From: Amphritea atlantica
GTDB taxonomy: Bacteria; Pseudomonadota; Gammaproteobacteria; Pseudomonadales; Balneatricaceae
Reading direction: 5' to 3'
NCBI GenBank assembly: GCA_024397875.1
Contig: CP073344.1
Location: 3,773,001-3,837,000, forward strand
Length of the DNA stretch: 64,000 nucleotides
Made by a program: the position numbers and the translations under genes. The notes below the pieces were generated by a model. It was not told the DNA's origin. It made no database searches and saw only the letters and a program-made list of their open reading frames with translations. Each line of letters starts with the position of its first letter. Within the stretch, counting starts at the first letter, position 1. Below, piece after piece: positions 42,266-52,025 of this stretch.

Positions 42266-43387
42266 TTAACTCTCCAACCCGGGAATCAGCGTCAGACGCA
42301 GATCATCCCCCAGTATTCTGCTGTCGATAAGCGTGAGCTTTTTCTGCTCACTCATTCGGTCCAGCGGCAACAGAAACATCGGCAGGGCATTACTGCCCAA
42401 CAACTTCATCGCCTGATAGATAACCAGTTCATCCACCAGCCCGGCGGCAATAAACGCACCGGCCAGGGTTGCTCCGGTTTCCACCAGTATCTCATTACAA
42501 TCCCTTGCTACAAGCGTTTTTAACAGCGCATGCAGATCAATACCCCCCTGTTTTCCGGGGAGTTTTAACCACTCAACTGAATCGCAGGCGGCGATAAAAC
42601 CGGGGGCATCCACACAGCTGACAATCAGAGTCCGGCCGGGCAAACTGAGCAGTTTAGCTCGTTCCGGCATACGCCCGGAACTGTCCAGCACAACCCGTAG
42701 CGGCTGGCGGGCAGCCACCTCCGCCGCATTCTCCAGTCCCAGTTCCGCTTCACGTACATTCAGTGAAGCATTATCGCTGATTATCGAACCGACGCCACTG
42801 ATCACAGCGGAACTGCGCGCCCGCAGACGTTGTACATCCTGACGGGCTAAAGGCCCGGTGATCCATTTACTTTCACCGGATGCCATCGCCGTACGCCCAT
42901 CGAGACTGGCCGCCATTTTAAGCCTGACATACGGCATTCCGGTTGCCATCCGTTTTATAAAGCCCGGATTAAGCGCCCGGCACTGAGTTTCCATCAGGCC
43001 ACAGCGGACCTTTATGCCTGCCTGCTCCAGCTTAGCGATGCCTCTGCCGGACACCTGCGGGTTCGGATCAACCATCCCCACAACGACTTCTGCGACACCC
43101 GCGGCGATCAGGGCATCCGCACAGGGCGGGGTTTTACCATGATGACTGCAGGGTTCCAGAGTAACATAAGCGCTACAGCCTTTTGCCTGCTCACCCGCAT
43201 GGCGAAGTGCATTAACCTCTGCGTGGCCCTCACCGGCTTTACGGTGGTAACCCTCGGCGATCTGTACCCCGTCGCGAACCAGCACACAACCCACCCGGGG
43301 ATTGGGTTCGGTGGTGTACAGTCCCTGCCAGGCAATCTGCACGGCGCGGGACATAAAAGTATGATCGGCAATGCTCCAGTCTGTCAT
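42266..43387 (-). CDS. ribD: Bifunctional riboflavin deaminase/reductase
   Basis: The 373-aa protein has an N-terminal cytidine-deaminase-like domain with zinc ligands in GHAEVNAL and [19 protein letters not shown]. The C-terminal NADPH reductase domain includes [25 protein letters not shown] and the [15 protein letters not shown] segment. It performs the second and third steps after RibA. It overlaps the nrdR stop by 4 bp. Typical length. Confidence 0.94.
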   Translation of the reverse strand: MTDWSIADHTFMSRAVQIAWQGLYTTEPNPRVGCVLVRDGVQIAEGYHRKAGEGHAEVNALRHAGEQAKGCSAYVTLEPCSHHGKTPPCADALIAAGVAEVVVGMVDPNPQVSGRGIAKLEQAGIKVRCGLMETQCRALNPGFIKRMATGMPYVRLKMAASLDGRTAMASGESKWITGPLARQDVQRLRARSSAVISGVGSIISDNASLNVREAELGLENAAEVAARQPLRVVLDSSGRMPERAKLLSLPGRTLIVSCVDAPGFIAACDSVEWLKLPGKQGGIDLHALLKTLVARDCNEILVETGATLAGAFIAAGLVDELVIYQAMKLLGSNALPMFLLPLDRMSEQKKLTLIDSRILGDDLRLTLIPGLES

Positions 43388-43869
43388 TCCGATGACTCTG
43401 CCTTTACAGCGTCCTCTTTCTGTTCCGACAGCCGGTCGATCTCCTCTTTGAACTCGTTGATATCCTGAAAACTACGGTACACCGAGGCAAACCGAACATA
43501 GGCTACCTGATCAAGCTTGCGCAGCTGGCTCATCACCTCCTCGCCAACGTTACGGGAGGGCAGCTCACGCTCACCGGTGGCACGCAGGTGTTGTTTGATT
43601 CGACTGATACAGGCTTCGATATCTTCAACACTGACCGGACGTTTCTCCACTGCACGCTGAATACCGGCACGGAGTTTATCTTCATCGAAGGGTTGACGGG
43701 TGCCATCCGCTTTAATCAAACGGGGCATCAGAAGCTCAGCGGCTTCGTAGGTGGTAAACCGCTCATGACAGGTGATACATTCGCGCCGACGACGAATCTG
43801 CTGACCTTCTGCCACCAGGCGTGAGTCCACCACCTTGGTTTCATGGGCATTACAGAACGGACAGTGCAT
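43384..43869 (-). CDS. nrdR: Transcriptional repressor NrdR
   Basis: The 161-aa protein has an N-terminal zinc ribbon ([17 protein letters not shown] with CITCHERF) and an ATP-cone domain ([20 protein letters not shown], then [19 protein letters not shown]). It represses ribonucleotide reductase genes according to dNTP levels. It is the first gene of the riboflavin operon, its usual place. The 189-bp gap before glyA contains paired palindromic boxes (see 43924-43994). Confidence 0.94.
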   Translation of the reverse strand: MHCPFCNAHETKVVDSRLVAEGQQIRRRRECITCHERFTTYEAAELLMPRLIKADGTRQPFDEDKLRAGIQRAVEKRPVSVEDIEACISRIKQHLRATGERELPSRNVGEEVMSQLRKLDQVAYVRFASVYRSFQDINEFKEEIDRLSEQKEDAVKAESSE

Positions 43870-43923
43870 ATATCATCCTCAAAGAGCGTGGCTGAAGATC
43901 CAGCCGGAAAAGAGCGGTTAAAA

Positions 43924-43994
43924 GCTTATATAAGCACTTGTCATGAGTGCTTGCACAACAGATATTAAACCTGTTTGAAAGTGCTTATATAAAC
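43924..43994. promoter_or_regulatory. Paired TATATA dyads upstream of nrdR
   Basis: A perfect palindrome GCTTATATAAGC (43924-43935) and a near-copy GCTTATATAAAC (43983-43994) lie 59 bp apart in the gap before nrdR. A further dyad AAGCACT...AGTGCTT (43933-43952) is between them. They may be operators (possibly autoregulatory) or folded RNA; the NrdR-box consensus is only loosely approached. Confidence 0.35.
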
Positions 43995-43997
43995 AAC

Positions 43998-44018
43998 CGG
44001 GGCGCACATGGCGCCCCG
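43998..44018 (-). terminator. GC-rich hairpin after glyA
   Basis: CGGGGCGC and GCGCCCCG pair across a 5-base loop, about 40 bp past the glyA stop. On the minus strand it is followed by GGTTGTTTAT, a weak T tract. Confidence 0.5.
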
Positions 44019-44058
44019 ACAGGGAAACTGATTTATAAACAGTTTCTATTGTAACGGT

Positions 44059-45315
44059 TTACTTATAAACCGGGAAGCGTGCACAGATATCCAGTACCTT
44101 CTGTTTAACTGTGTTAATCACCTCTTCGTTGTCAATATTATCCAGCACATCGCAGATCCAGCCAGTCAGCTGTTCAGCTTCAGCCTCACCAAACCCACGA
44201 CGGGTAATCGCCGGTGTACCGATACGCAGACCCGAGGTCACAAATGGAGAACGGGGATCGTTAGGTACAGAGTTTTTGTTAACGGTGATGTTTGCACGAC
44301 CCAGCGCCGCATCAGCATCTTTACCGGTGTACTCTTTACCGATCAGATCAACCAGGAACAGGTGGTCGTCGGTACCGTCGGAAACGATCTTAATACCACG
44401 CTCCTTGAATACTTTCGCCATCGCCTGCGCATTTTTAACAACCTGAGCCTGATAGGCTTTCCAGTCATCCTGCATCGCTTCCTTGAAACAGACCGCTTTA
44501 GCTGCGATCACATGCATCAGAGGGCCACCCTGAGACTCAGGAAATACCGCGAAGTTCAGTTTCTTCTGCAGCTCTTCATCTGCATTAGCAGAGATGATCA
44601 GACCGCCACGCGGGCCACCCAGTGTTTTGTGTGTGGTCGTGGTAACAACGTCAGCAAAAGGCAGTGGTGTCGGATAAACACCGGCAGCAACCAGACCGGC
44701 AACATGCGCCATATCAACAAACAGATATGCGCCAACCTGATCGGCAATATCACGGAAACGCTGCCAGTCAACAACACGGGAGTACGCAGAGAAGCCAGCT
44801 ACGATCATTTTAGGCTTATGTTCCAGCGCCAGACGCTCAACTTCGTCATAGTCGATCTCACCGGTTTCAGCTTTCAGACCGTACTGTACCGCATTGTAGA
44901 TACGTCCGGAAAAGCTGACCGCCGCACCGTGAGTCAGGTGGCCACCGTGGGCCAGACTCATCCCCAGAACAGTATCACCTGGCTGACACAGCGCCATATA
45001 AACCGCTGCGTTTGCCTGGGAACCCGAGTGAGGCTGTACGTTTGCATAGGTTGCATCAAACAGCTCTTTGGCGCGATCAATCGCCAGCTGTTCAACCACA
45101 TCAACGTACTCACAACCACCGTAGTAACGCTTGCCAGGGTAACCTTCCGCGTATTTGTTGGTCAGCTCAGAACCCTGAGCTTCCATTACCCGTGGGCTGG
45201 TATAGTTTTCAGAAGCAATCAGTTCGATATGCTCTTCCTGACGCTTGGCCTCGGCCTGCATCGCAGCATACAGGTCCGGATCAAAACCAGCGATAGTCAT
45301 CTCTTTGCTAAACAT
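44059..45315 (-). CDS. glyA: Serine hydroxymethyltransferase
   Basis: The 418-aa PLP enzyme begins [14 protein letters not shown] and has [45 protein letters not shown], the PLP lysine block [16 protein letters not shown] and [15 protein letters not shown]. It interconverts serine and glycine with tetrahydrofolate. Full length and high conservation. It lies ahead of nrdR on the same strand but has its own hairpin and gap. Confidence 0.96.
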   Translation of the reverse strand: MFSKEMTIAGFDPDLYAAMQAEAKRQEEHIELIASENYTSPRVMEAQGSELTNKYAEGYPGKRYYGGCEYVDVVEQLAIDRAKELFDATYANVQPHSGSQANAAVYMALCQPGDTVLGMSLAHGGHLTHGAAVSFSGRIYNAVQYGLKAETGEIDYDEVERLALEHKPKMIVAGFSAYSRVVDWQRFRDIADQVGAYLFVDMAHVAGLVAAGVYPTPLPFADVVTTTTHKTLGGPRGGLIISANADEELQKKLNFAVFPESQGGPLMHVIAAKAVCFKEAMQDDWKAYQAQVVKNAQAMAKVFKERGIKIVSDGTDDHLFLVDLIGKEYTGKDADAALGRANITVNKNSVPNDPRSPFVTSGLRIGTPAITRRGFGEAEAEQLTGWICDVLDNIDNEEVINTVKQKVLDICARFPVYK

Positions 45316-45473
45316 TAGCGGTCCCCAAGATTGAGATTTACACCGGCCCGGCCAACACTGTTTTAACAGCGTCGAAATTCCGGACCTTGGAAAAGCCGCA
45401 TATTATAGTCGAATTTATAGACAAAGCGCACATGAAAGTAAGTCAGTTAACAGAGAATTTCGTTCATAAAGGG

Positions 45474-45504
45474 AAAATTCCCGACAGCAATCAACTGCCG
45501 GGAA
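45474..45504 (-). terminator. Terminator of the Hsp20 gene
   Basis: On the minus strand TTCCCGGCAG and CTGTCGGGAA form a stem (one G-U pair) around a 7-base loop, followed by TTTT, 22 bp past the stop. Confidence 0.75.
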
Positions 45505-45526
45505 CATAGCCAGTACCGGGTAAGAC

Positions 45527-45946
45527 CTACTCGATAGCGATAGAAACAGTAGAAGGCTGCTTTTCCATAGCCTTAGGCAAGGTCAGATTCAGCACACCAT
45601 CCTCAAAATGAGCTTTAATCCCCGCCGGATCAACATCAGAACCCACTGAGAGGGAACGCAGATACTTTCCATAGTGACGTTCCTGACGGATCAGTTTGCC
45701 ATCCTTTTCTTCTTTATCCTCTTTCGTCGTTTCAGCACTGACCGACAGCACCCCGTTTTCCAGACTAATATCAATATCCTCTTTACGAATGCCCGGTAAA
45801 TCCACTTTGATCAGGTACTGCCCTTCGCCATCATGAACATCAATCTCGGGCACTCTGTCTCCGCTACCATCACGACGAACCGGACGAAAGAAATCATTAA
45901 AGAACGTATCGTCAAACAGGCTATTAAAACGTGTCAGATTACTCAT
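45527..45946 (-). CDS. Hsp20 small heat-shock protein
   Basis: Starting at ATG 45946 (GGGAGGTG upstream) the protein has 139 aa. An alpha-crystallin domain covers about 38-130, with VPEIDVHDGEGQYLIKVDLPG, ISLENGVLSVSAE and the FEDGVLNLTLPKA block; an IAI-like C-terminal IxI motif (VSIAIE) is present. It is an ATP-independent chaperone that holds unfolded proteins. A single gene with a strong ribosome-binding site and its own terminator. No clear sigma-32 promoter was identified by eye. Confidence 0.9.
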   Translation of the reverse strand: MSNLTRFNSLFDDTFFNDFFRPVRRDGSGDRVPEIDVHDGEGQYLIKVDLPGIRKEDIDISLENGVLSVSAETTKEDKEEKDGKLIRQERHYGKYLRSLSVGSDVDPAGIKAHFEDGVLNLTLPKAMEKQPSTVSIAIE

Positions 45947-46184
45947 CTTTTTCACCTCCCGAGTTATTACTTCAGTTGATCGCACGCCTTAACACTGTAT
46001 TCAGCAACATAGCCTCAGCACCCTAAAAAAACACCCATATAAGCTCAGCCGCTAAACACACACTAGGTGTAGTGATGCCACTTACCTTTCTCCAATATCT
46101 TTTTTGGCGCAGTTCAAATGGCAATCAACGCTCGGTACCGCTAAGATATGCGCAGTTTTGAGATAACAGTTAACAGGTTGTGTA

Positions 46185-47846
46185 ATGGCTCAGTACGTTT
46201 ACAGCATGAATCGGGTCGGCAAAGTCGTGCCGCCCAAGCGCGAAATACTAAAAGACATCTCCCTGTCGTTCTTCCCCGGCGCCAAAATCGGCGTACTGGG
46301 TCTGAACGGCTCGGGTAAATCCTCCCTGCTGAAAATCATGGCGGGTGTTGACCAGGAGTACATTGGCGAGGCACGTCCGATGCCGGGCATCAATGTGGGC
46401 TATCTGCCACAGGAACCCCGGCTGGACGATAGCAAGACCGTCCGCGAAGTCGTTGAAGAAGCGGTTGCCGATGTAAAAGAAGCGCTGAATGGGCTGGAAG
46501 CAGTCTATGCGGCCTACGCTGAGCCGGATGCCGATTTTGACGAACTTGCCAAACAGCAGGCTCGCTTTGAAGATCTGATCGCAGCCAAAGACGGCCATAA
46601 CCTGGAAATCATGCTGGAGCGTGCTGCCGATGCGATGCGCCTGCCGCCCTGGGATGCCGAGATTAAGAATCTGTCGGGTGGTGAGCGCCGCCGGGTTGCC
46701 CTCTGCCGCCTGCTGCTGGATAAGCCGGACATGCTGTTGCTGGACGAGCCAACCAACCATCTGGATGCTGAATCGATCGCCTGGATCGAACGCTTTCTGA
46801 AGGAATATCCCGGCACCGTTGTGGCAATCACCCACGACCGCTACTTCCTCGATAATGCGGCTGGCTGGATTCTTGAGCTGGACCGGGGCCGCGGCATCCC
46901 TTATGAAGGCAACTACTCCAGCTGGCTGGAGCAGAAAGATAAGCGCCTGGAGATGGAATCCAAGCAGGAAGCGGCGCACCATAAGGCGGTTAATGCCGAG
47001 CTGGAGTGGGTACGTCAGGGCCAGAAAGGGCGTCAGGCGAAATCCAAAGCCCGTCTGCGTCAGTTCGAGGAGATGAACTCCCGCGAATTCCAGACCCGTA
47101 ATGAGACCTCTGAAATCTACATTCCCCCGGGTCCTCGCCTGGGCGAAAAAGTGATCGTACTGAATAACGTTACCAAGTCGTTTGGCGATAAGGTTCTGTT
47201 TGAAGATCTCTCAGTAACCATTCCGCAGGGCGCCATTGTTGGCATAATCGGCGGTAACGGTGCGGGTAAGTCGACCCTCTTCAAAATGGTTACCGGCCAG
47301 GAACAGCCTGATTCAGGTACCATTGAGATCGGTGAAACCGTCAAGCTGGCCTATGTTGATCAGAGCCGTGATCTGGCAGGTGAAAAAACGGTCTGGGAAG
47401 AGATCTCCGATGGCCAGGACAACATTGTCGTCGGCAACTACACAACATCGTCCCGTGCTTATTGTGGCCGCTTCAACTTCAAAGGTGCGGATCAGCAGAA
47501 GTTTGTTAAAGACCTGTCCGGCGGTGAACGCAACCGTCTGCATATGGCTAAACTGCTGAAAGAGGGCGGCAACGTACTGTTACTCGATGAGCCGACCAAC
47601 GACCTTGATGTTGAAACCCTGCGGGCACTGGAGGAAGCGTTACTGGCGTTTCCTGGCTGCGCCGTGGTGATCTCTCACGACCGCTGGTTCCTCGACCGCG
47701 TATGCACCCATATGCTGGCCTATGAAGGCGACTCTACAGTAGCGTTCTTTGAAGGCAACTACACTGAATACGCTGAAGACTACAAACGCCGCTACGGCAA
47801 AGATCATCAGCCAGAGCGGATTAAGTATAAGCGGATGGCTAAATAA
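46185..47846 (+). CDS. ettA: Energy-dependent translational throttle protein EttA
   Basis: The 553-aa ABC-F protein has two ATP-binding domains. The first has Walker A LNGSGKSS, signature LSGGERRRVAL and Walker B MLLLDEPTNHLD; the second has GGNGAGKST, LSGGERNRLHMA and LLLDEPTNDLD. The linker (HKAVNAELEWVRQGQKGRQAKSK) is the EttA arm and PtIM region. It binds the ribosomal E site and gates elongation by energy state. Typical length and a well-conserved start. Confidence 0.95.
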   Translation: MAQYVYSMNRVGKVVPPKREILKDISLSFFPGAKIGVLGLNGSGKSSLLKIMAGVDQEYIGEARPMPGINVGYLPQEPRLDDSKTVREVVEEAVADVKEALNGLEAVYAAYAEPDADFDELAKQQARFEDLIAAKDGHNLEIMLERAADAMRLPPWDAEIKNLSGGERRRVALCRLLLDKPDMLLLDEPTNHLDAESIAWIERFLKEYPGTVVAITHDRYFLDNAAGWILELDRGRGIPYEGNYSSWLEQKDKRLEMESKQEAAHHKAVNAELEWVRQGQKGRQAKSKARLRQFEEMNSREFQTRNETSEIYIPPGPRLGEKVIVLNNVTKSFGDKVLFEDLSVTIPQGAIVGIIGGNGAGKSTLFKMVTGQEQPDSGTIEIGETVKLAYVDQSRDLAGEKTVWEEISDGQDNIVVGNYTTSSRAYCGRFNFKGADQQKFVKDLSGGERNRLHMAKLLKEGGNVLLLDEPTNDLDVETLRALEEALLAFPGCAVVISHDRWFLDRVCTHMLAYEGDSTVAFFEGNYTEYAEDYKRRYGKDHQPERIKYKRMAK

Positions 47847-47871
47847 GCCGATCCGGCACTTATCAACTCAA

Positions 47872-47898
47872 AAAAACCGGCTTCGAGCCGGTTTTTTT
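47872..47898 (+). terminator. Terminator of ettA
   Basis: AACCGGC and GCCGGTT pair around TTCGA, with A and T runs on either side, 25 bp past the ettA stop. Confidence 0.85.
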
Positions 47899-47991
47899 AT
47901 ATTGCTCACTCTGAGTATCCATAAAAGGTACTCCGCAGAAAATATGCACTAGAATGATTTACTAAATGGCACTTAAACCCGGAGCACACGA

Positions 47992-48351
47992 ATGACAGAA
48001 GAGCGGCGCCGCTTTCAGCGAATCACCTTTGATGCAGACTGTGAGATCCGCACCAATGATTGTAGCTGCCCGGTAGAATTGATCGACATCTCTTTCCAGG
48101 GAGCCCTGACTTCAGTCATCCAGACCCCGTTGCTGAATATTGGTGATGCTGCAGAGCTGGTTATCCACCTCTCCAGTGACATTATTATCCGTATGCCGGT
48201 GATCCTGCGCCACATGCTAGGCGGGTATCTGGGTTTTGAGGCTCAAAGCATGGATATTGACAGCATCTCCCACCTGCGCAGACTGGTAGAACTGAACCTG
48301 GGTGATGAAGAACTGCTCGAAAGAGAACTTGAGCACCTGACGGGCAACTAA
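47992..48351 (+). CDS. PilZ-domain protein, c-di-GMP binding type
   Basis: The 119-aa protein is one PilZ domain, with the binding motif RRRFQR (5-10) and, after the first strands, DISFQGA (D/N-x-S-x-x-G). These match the RxxxR and D/NxSxxG c-di-GMP ligands. Single-domain PilZ proteins act on motility, pili or exopolysaccharide machinery through partner proteins. It stands alone between ettA and radA; the partner is unknown. Confidence 0.87.
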   Translation: MTEERRRFQRITFDADCEIRTNDCSCPVELIDISFQGALTSVIQTPLLNIGDAAELVIHLSSDIIIRMPVILRHMLGGYLGFEAQSMDIDSISHLRRLVELNLGDEELLERELEHLTGN

Positions 48352-48365
48352 GCCACAACGCCCTG

Positions 48366-49739
48366 CTACAACGCATCCAGCGCTTCGGACAACTGGCTGA
48401 CACCCACGACGACCATCCCCTCAGGGGCCTGCTTCGGTGCATTTGCCTTAGGTACTATCGCCCTGCGAAATCCATGCTTCGCGGCTTCTTTAATCCGCTC
48501 CTGGCCGTTGGGTACCGGGCGAATCTCTCCCGACAGACCGACCTCACCAAAGACGATCAGATCCTGTGGCAGGGCCCGGTCGCGAAAGCTGGACACCACC
48601 GATAACAGCAACGCCAGATCAGCACTGGTCTCCAGAACTTTGACGCCCCCCACTACGTTGACAAAAACATCCTGATCGCCAGTCTGCAAGCCTCCATGGC
48701 GATGCAGCACCGCCAGCAACATCGCCAGACGGTTATGATCCAGCCCCACAGCAACCCTGCGCGGGTTATTCATATGACTCTGATCCACCAGCGCCTGTAC
48801 CTCTACCAGCAGCGGCCGGGTTCCCTCCCAGACCACCATTACCAGACTCCCCGGACTGGCTTTTTCGCCCCGGTTAAGGAATATTGAGCTGGGGTTTCTG
48901 ACCTCTTTCAGCCCCTGCTCCAGCATCGCAAAGACCCCCAGTTCATTCACCGCACCGAAACGGTTTTTATGGCTACGCAGAGTACGGAAGCGCCCATCAC
49001 TGTCTCCCTCAAGCTGCAGCGAGCAATCGATCATATGTTCCAGCACTTTTGGCCCCGCCAGGGAGCCATCCTTGGTCACATGACCAACCAGAAACAGTAC
49101 TGTACCTGTCTGTTTGGCGAAACGCGTCAGATAAGCCGCGGCTTCCCGCACCTGCGACACACTCCCGGGGGCCGACTGGACATCATCCACATGCATCACC
49201 TGAATCGAGTCCACCACCAGCACTTTAGGCTTCAGCTGTTCAGCAATAGTGCAGATCTGTTCAACACTGGTTTCTGATAACATTTTCAGATTGGTCGTGG
49301 TCAGCCCCAGCCGCTGGGCCCGCAGTGCAACCTGCTGCAGTGACTCCTCCCCGGTGACATAGAGCGCCGGCATCTGCTGAGCCAGATGGCACATGGTCTG
49401 CAATAACAGAGTACTTTTACCGGCGCCCGGATGACCTCCGATCAGAATGGCCGATCCGGGCACCAGCCCGCCCCCCAGAACCCGGTCCAGCTCGCCAGAA
49501 CCAGACGCAAAGCGCGGCATATCAGCCAGATTGACCTCCGACAGATCCTGCACTCTCGCCACACTACCTGCGCCGGCATAACCCTCAAACCGGGCTCCGC
49601 GCTGACTGCTTTGCTTAGCGCTGCTGAGCCTCACCTCGGTCAGAGTATTCCAGGCATGACAGGCGCCACATTGTCCCTGCCATTTCGTGTAATCTGCGCC
49701 GCAGTCATTACAGACATACGCACTCTTTGCCTTGGCCAT
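48366..49739 (-). CDS. radA: DNA repair protein RadA
   Basis: Starting at ATG 49739 (AGGAGA upstream) the protein has 457 aa. An N-terminal C4 zinc finger (YVCNDCGADY, QCGACHAW), a RecA-like ATPase with Walker A GGHPGAGKST, the RadA-specific KNRFG (SHKNRFGAVNELG) and a Lon-like C-terminal domain are all present. It promotes branch migration in recombination repair. Typical length. Confidence 0.95.
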   Translation of the reverse strand: MAKAKSAYVCNDCGADYTKWQGQCGACHAWNTLTEVRLSSAKQSSQRGARFEGYAGAGSVARVQDLSEVNLADMPRFASGSGELDRVLGGGLVPGSAILIGGHPGAGKSTLLLQTMCHLAQQMPALYVTGEESLQQVALRAQRLGLTTTNLKMLSETSVEQICTIAEQLKPKVLVVDSIQVMHVDDVQSAPGSVSQVREAAAYLTRFAKQTGTVLFLVGHVTKDGSLAGPKVLEHMIDCSLQLEGDSDGRFRTLRSHKNRFGAVNELGVFAMLEQGLKEVRNPSSIFLNRGEKASPGSLVMVVWEGTRPLLVEVQALVDQSHMNNPRRVAVGLDHNRLAMLLAVLHRHGGLQTGDQDVFVNVVGGVKVLETSADLALLLSVVSSFRDRALPQDLIVFGEVGLSGEIRPVPNGQERIKEAAKHGFRRAIVPKANAPKQAPEGMVVVGVSQLSEALDAL

Positions 49740-49901
49740 CAAACTCTCCTGCGAATAGATCAGAGCATTCTATCGGAACCCTCTGCCACCTTGAACCAAA
49801 GAGAACTTTATTTATTCAGCTGAAGGGCTACAATCATGCGCTACGTAATGCAGAAAAAAAAATGATTACAGACGTATCATATTGTTCATGAGGAGCTTCA
49901 G

Positions 49902-51176
49902 ATGAAACTGGAAACGATTGCTATACATGGCGGTTACAGCCCGGAAGAAACGACTAAAGCGGTCGCCGTACCTATTTATCAAACCACCTCCTATGCGTTT
50001 GATAACGCGCAGCATGGCGCAGATCTGTTTGATCTGAAGGTTCCCGGCAATATCTACACCCGCATCATGAACCCTACTACCGATGTCCTGGAACAGCGGG
50101 TCGCGGCGATGGAAGGCGGCGTTGCAGCACTGGCAGTCGCCTCAGGTATGGCGGCGATTACCTACGCAATTCAGACGATCGCTGAAGTTGGCGACAACAT
50201 CATCGCCACCAGTGAGCTGTATGGCGGAACCTACAACCTGTTTGCCCATACGCTGCCACGCCAGGGCATTGAAGTTCGTTTTGCTAACAAAGATGACTTC
50301 GCCGCTATGGAAGCGCAGATTGATGACCGTACCCGCGCCATCTATTGCGAATCGATCGGCAACCCATCTGGCGGTATTGCCGATATCGAGACCCTCGCTG
50401 AGCTGGCCCACAAACATGGCCTGCCACTGATCGTTGACAGCACTGTCGCCAGTCCGGCCCTGTGGCGCCCGATTGAGCATGGCGCTGATATCGTTGTTCA
50501 GGCTGCCACAAAATATATTGGCGGTCACGGCAACTCCATCGGCGGTGTTATTATCGACTCCGGCAAATTTCCCTGGGCGGACCACGCCGACCGTTTCCCG
50601 CTACTGAATACCCCCGATGTGTCATACCACGGCGTGGTTTACACTGAAGCCTTCGGCCCTGCGGCATTTATCGGCCGCTGCCGGGTTGTACCACTGAGAA
50701 ACACCGGCGCAGCCCTGTCTCCGATGAACGCCTTTCTGCTGCTACAAGGGATAGAAACCCTGGCACTGCGGATGGAGCGTGTCTGTGAAAACACGCAGAA
50801 AGTGGCCGAGTATCTGGCAAACCATGATCAGGTGAACTGGGTTAAGTATGCCGGTCTGGAAAACCACAAAGATTATGCTCTGGCAAAGAAATATATGGGC
50901 GGTCGCGCCTCAGGTATCCTCAGTTTTGGTGTTAAAGGGGGTCGCGAAGCCTGCTGTAGCTTCTACGACGCCCTGAACGTGTTCACCCGTCTGGTGAATA
51001 TCGGTGACTGTAAATCTCTGGCATCCATTCCGGCTGAAACCACGCACCGACAGCTGAATGATGAAGAACTTAAATCCGCCGGTGTAACCCCCGACATGGT
51101 GCGTCTGTCCGTCGGTATCGAGCATATCGATGACCTGCTGGCAGATCTGGAGCAAGCGCTGCAAGCCGCCCGGTAA
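49902..51176 (+). CDS. metY: O-acetylhomoserine sulfhydrylase
   Basis: The 424-aa Cys/Met-metabolism PLP enzyme starts KLETIAIHGGYSPEETTKAVAVP. It has YTRIMNPTTDVLEQRVAAMEGG, the PLP lysine in VVQAATKYIGGHGNSIGG, and the SLASIPAETTHRQL C-terminal block. Its size and the GGVIIDSGKFPWA segment fit MetY (direct sulfide fixation to homocysteine) rather than the shorter MetB/MetZ. GAGGAG precedes the start. Single gene with a bidirectional terminator. It could use sulfide, but a link to sqr is speculation. Confidence 0.92.
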   Translation: MKLETIAIHGGYSPEETTKAVAVPIYQTTSYAFDNAQHGADLFDLKVPGNIYTRIMNPTTDVLEQRVAAMEGGVAALAVASGMAAITYAIQTIAEVGDNIIATSELYGGTYNLFAHTLPRQGIEVRFANKDDFAAMEAQIDDRTRAIYCESIGNPSGGIADIETLAELAHKHGLPLIVDSTVASPALWRPIEHGADIVVQAATKYIGGHGNSIGGVIIDSGKFPWADHADRFPLLNTPDVSYHGVVYTEAFGPAAFIGRCRVVPLRNTGAALSPMNAFLLLQGIETLALRMERVCENTQKVAEYLANHDQVNWVKYAGLENHKDYALAKKYMGGRASGILSFGVKGGREACCSFYDALNVFTRLVNIGDCKSLASIPAETTHRQLNDEELKSAGVTPDMVRLSVGIEHIDDLLADLEQALQAAR

Positions 51177-51195
51177 TCTGACGCCGGCAAAGCAT

Positions 51196-51225
51196 AAAAA
51201 AAGCCTCGCACTGCGAGGCTTTTTA
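51196..51225. terminator. Bidirectional terminator between metY and can
   Basis: AAGCCTCGCA and TGCGAGGCTT form a near-continuous stem with A and T runs on both sides, serving the two convergent genes. Confidence 0.9.
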
Positions 51226-51246
51226 TTAGCGAAACGTCCACAACAC

Positions 51247-51972
51247 TTAGTTAAAGATCTTCCGCACCCGGTCCCACAAAGTCCGGGCGTTATGCCCTTT
51301 CTCTGAAGCTCTGGCCAGCTGCCGCAGGGTTTCAATCTTACTGATCGCCATACCATACTGCTCTTCAACCTCGCCGGCATCGGCGGCATTAAACTCAAGA
51401 TCGTTCACCAAGCCATCATTCAAACCATAGATCCAGCCATGCACTGTCAGATCCTGTCCCTGCGCCCAGGCATCCTGAACAATGGTGGTTTCACAGACAT
51501 TAAAGGCCTGCTCGATCACATTCAGTTCACACAACCGGTCAAGCTGCTGATGGGAGTGATCCCAGGCCGACAACAGTTCACGATGCTTCTGATTGACCTT
51601 CCGAATCTGCCGGAGCCAGTTATCGATCAGCCCATGAGGCGTACTTTCCAGCGCGGCCTTCACACCACCACAGCCGTAGTGCCCGACCACCATGATATGC
51701 TTAACCTTCAGCACCTGCACTGCATACTGAATCACCGAGAGACAGTTCATGTCGGTATGGATAACCAGATTGGATACATTACGGTGTACAAACAGCTCAC
51801 CCGGCAACATTCCCACTATTTCGTTGGCAGGCACCCGGCTGTCAGAACAACCGATCCAGAGATACTCCGGGGCCTGCTGTTGAGCCAGCGTTTCAAAAAA
51901 AAGGGGGTCATCCTGGCTGATCTGCTCAGCCCATTGGCGATTACTTTCTAAAAGTTGCGTCAGTCGTTTCAT
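51247..51972 (-). CDS. can: Beta-class carbonic anhydrase
   Basis: The 241-aa protein has the zinc ligands and catalytic pair in WIGCSDSRVPANEI (Cys and Asp/Arg) and VVGHYGCGGVKAAL (His and Cys). It interconverts CO2 and bicarbonate in the cytoplasm. The length is about 20 aa longer than E. coli Can, the extra part being a C-terminal tail. Preceded by hemE on the same strand but separated by a terminator. Confidence 0.93.
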   Translation of the reverse strand: MKRLTQLLESNRQWAEQISQDDPLFFETLAQQQAPEYLWIGCSDSRVPANEIVGMLPGELFVHRNVSNLVIHTDMNCLSVIQYAVQVLKVKHIMVVGHYGCGGVKAALESTPHGLIDNWLRQIRKVNQKHRELLSAWDHSHQQLDRLCELNVIEQAFNVCETTIVQDAWAQGQDLTVHGWIYGLNDGLVNDLEFNAADAGEVEEQYGMAISKIETLRQLARASEKGHNARTLWDRVRKIFN

Positions 51973-51987
51973 TTTTTCGGTTACATA

Positions 51988-52013
51988 GCAAAAGAGGGCT
52001 TTAGGCCCTCTTT
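51988..52013 (-). terminator. Terminator of hemE
   Basis: On the minus strand AAAGAGGGC and GCCCTCTTT pair around a 5-base loop, followed by T bases, 13 bp past the hemE stop. Confidence 0.8.
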
Positions 52014-52025
52014 ATAAACTGTTGG

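Noticed and set aside
43870..44058. FMN riboswitch controlling the riboflavin operon
   Set aside because: The conserved FMN aptamer blocks are not present in this gap or in the other short gaps of the operon.
44362..45318. 318-codon plus-strand frame opposite glyA
   Set aside because: Antisense of a highly conserved gene; composition and lack of motifs show it is not coding.
46248..46982. 244-codon minus-strand frame opposite ettA
   Set aside because: Antisense of the first ABC domain of EttA; no independent support.
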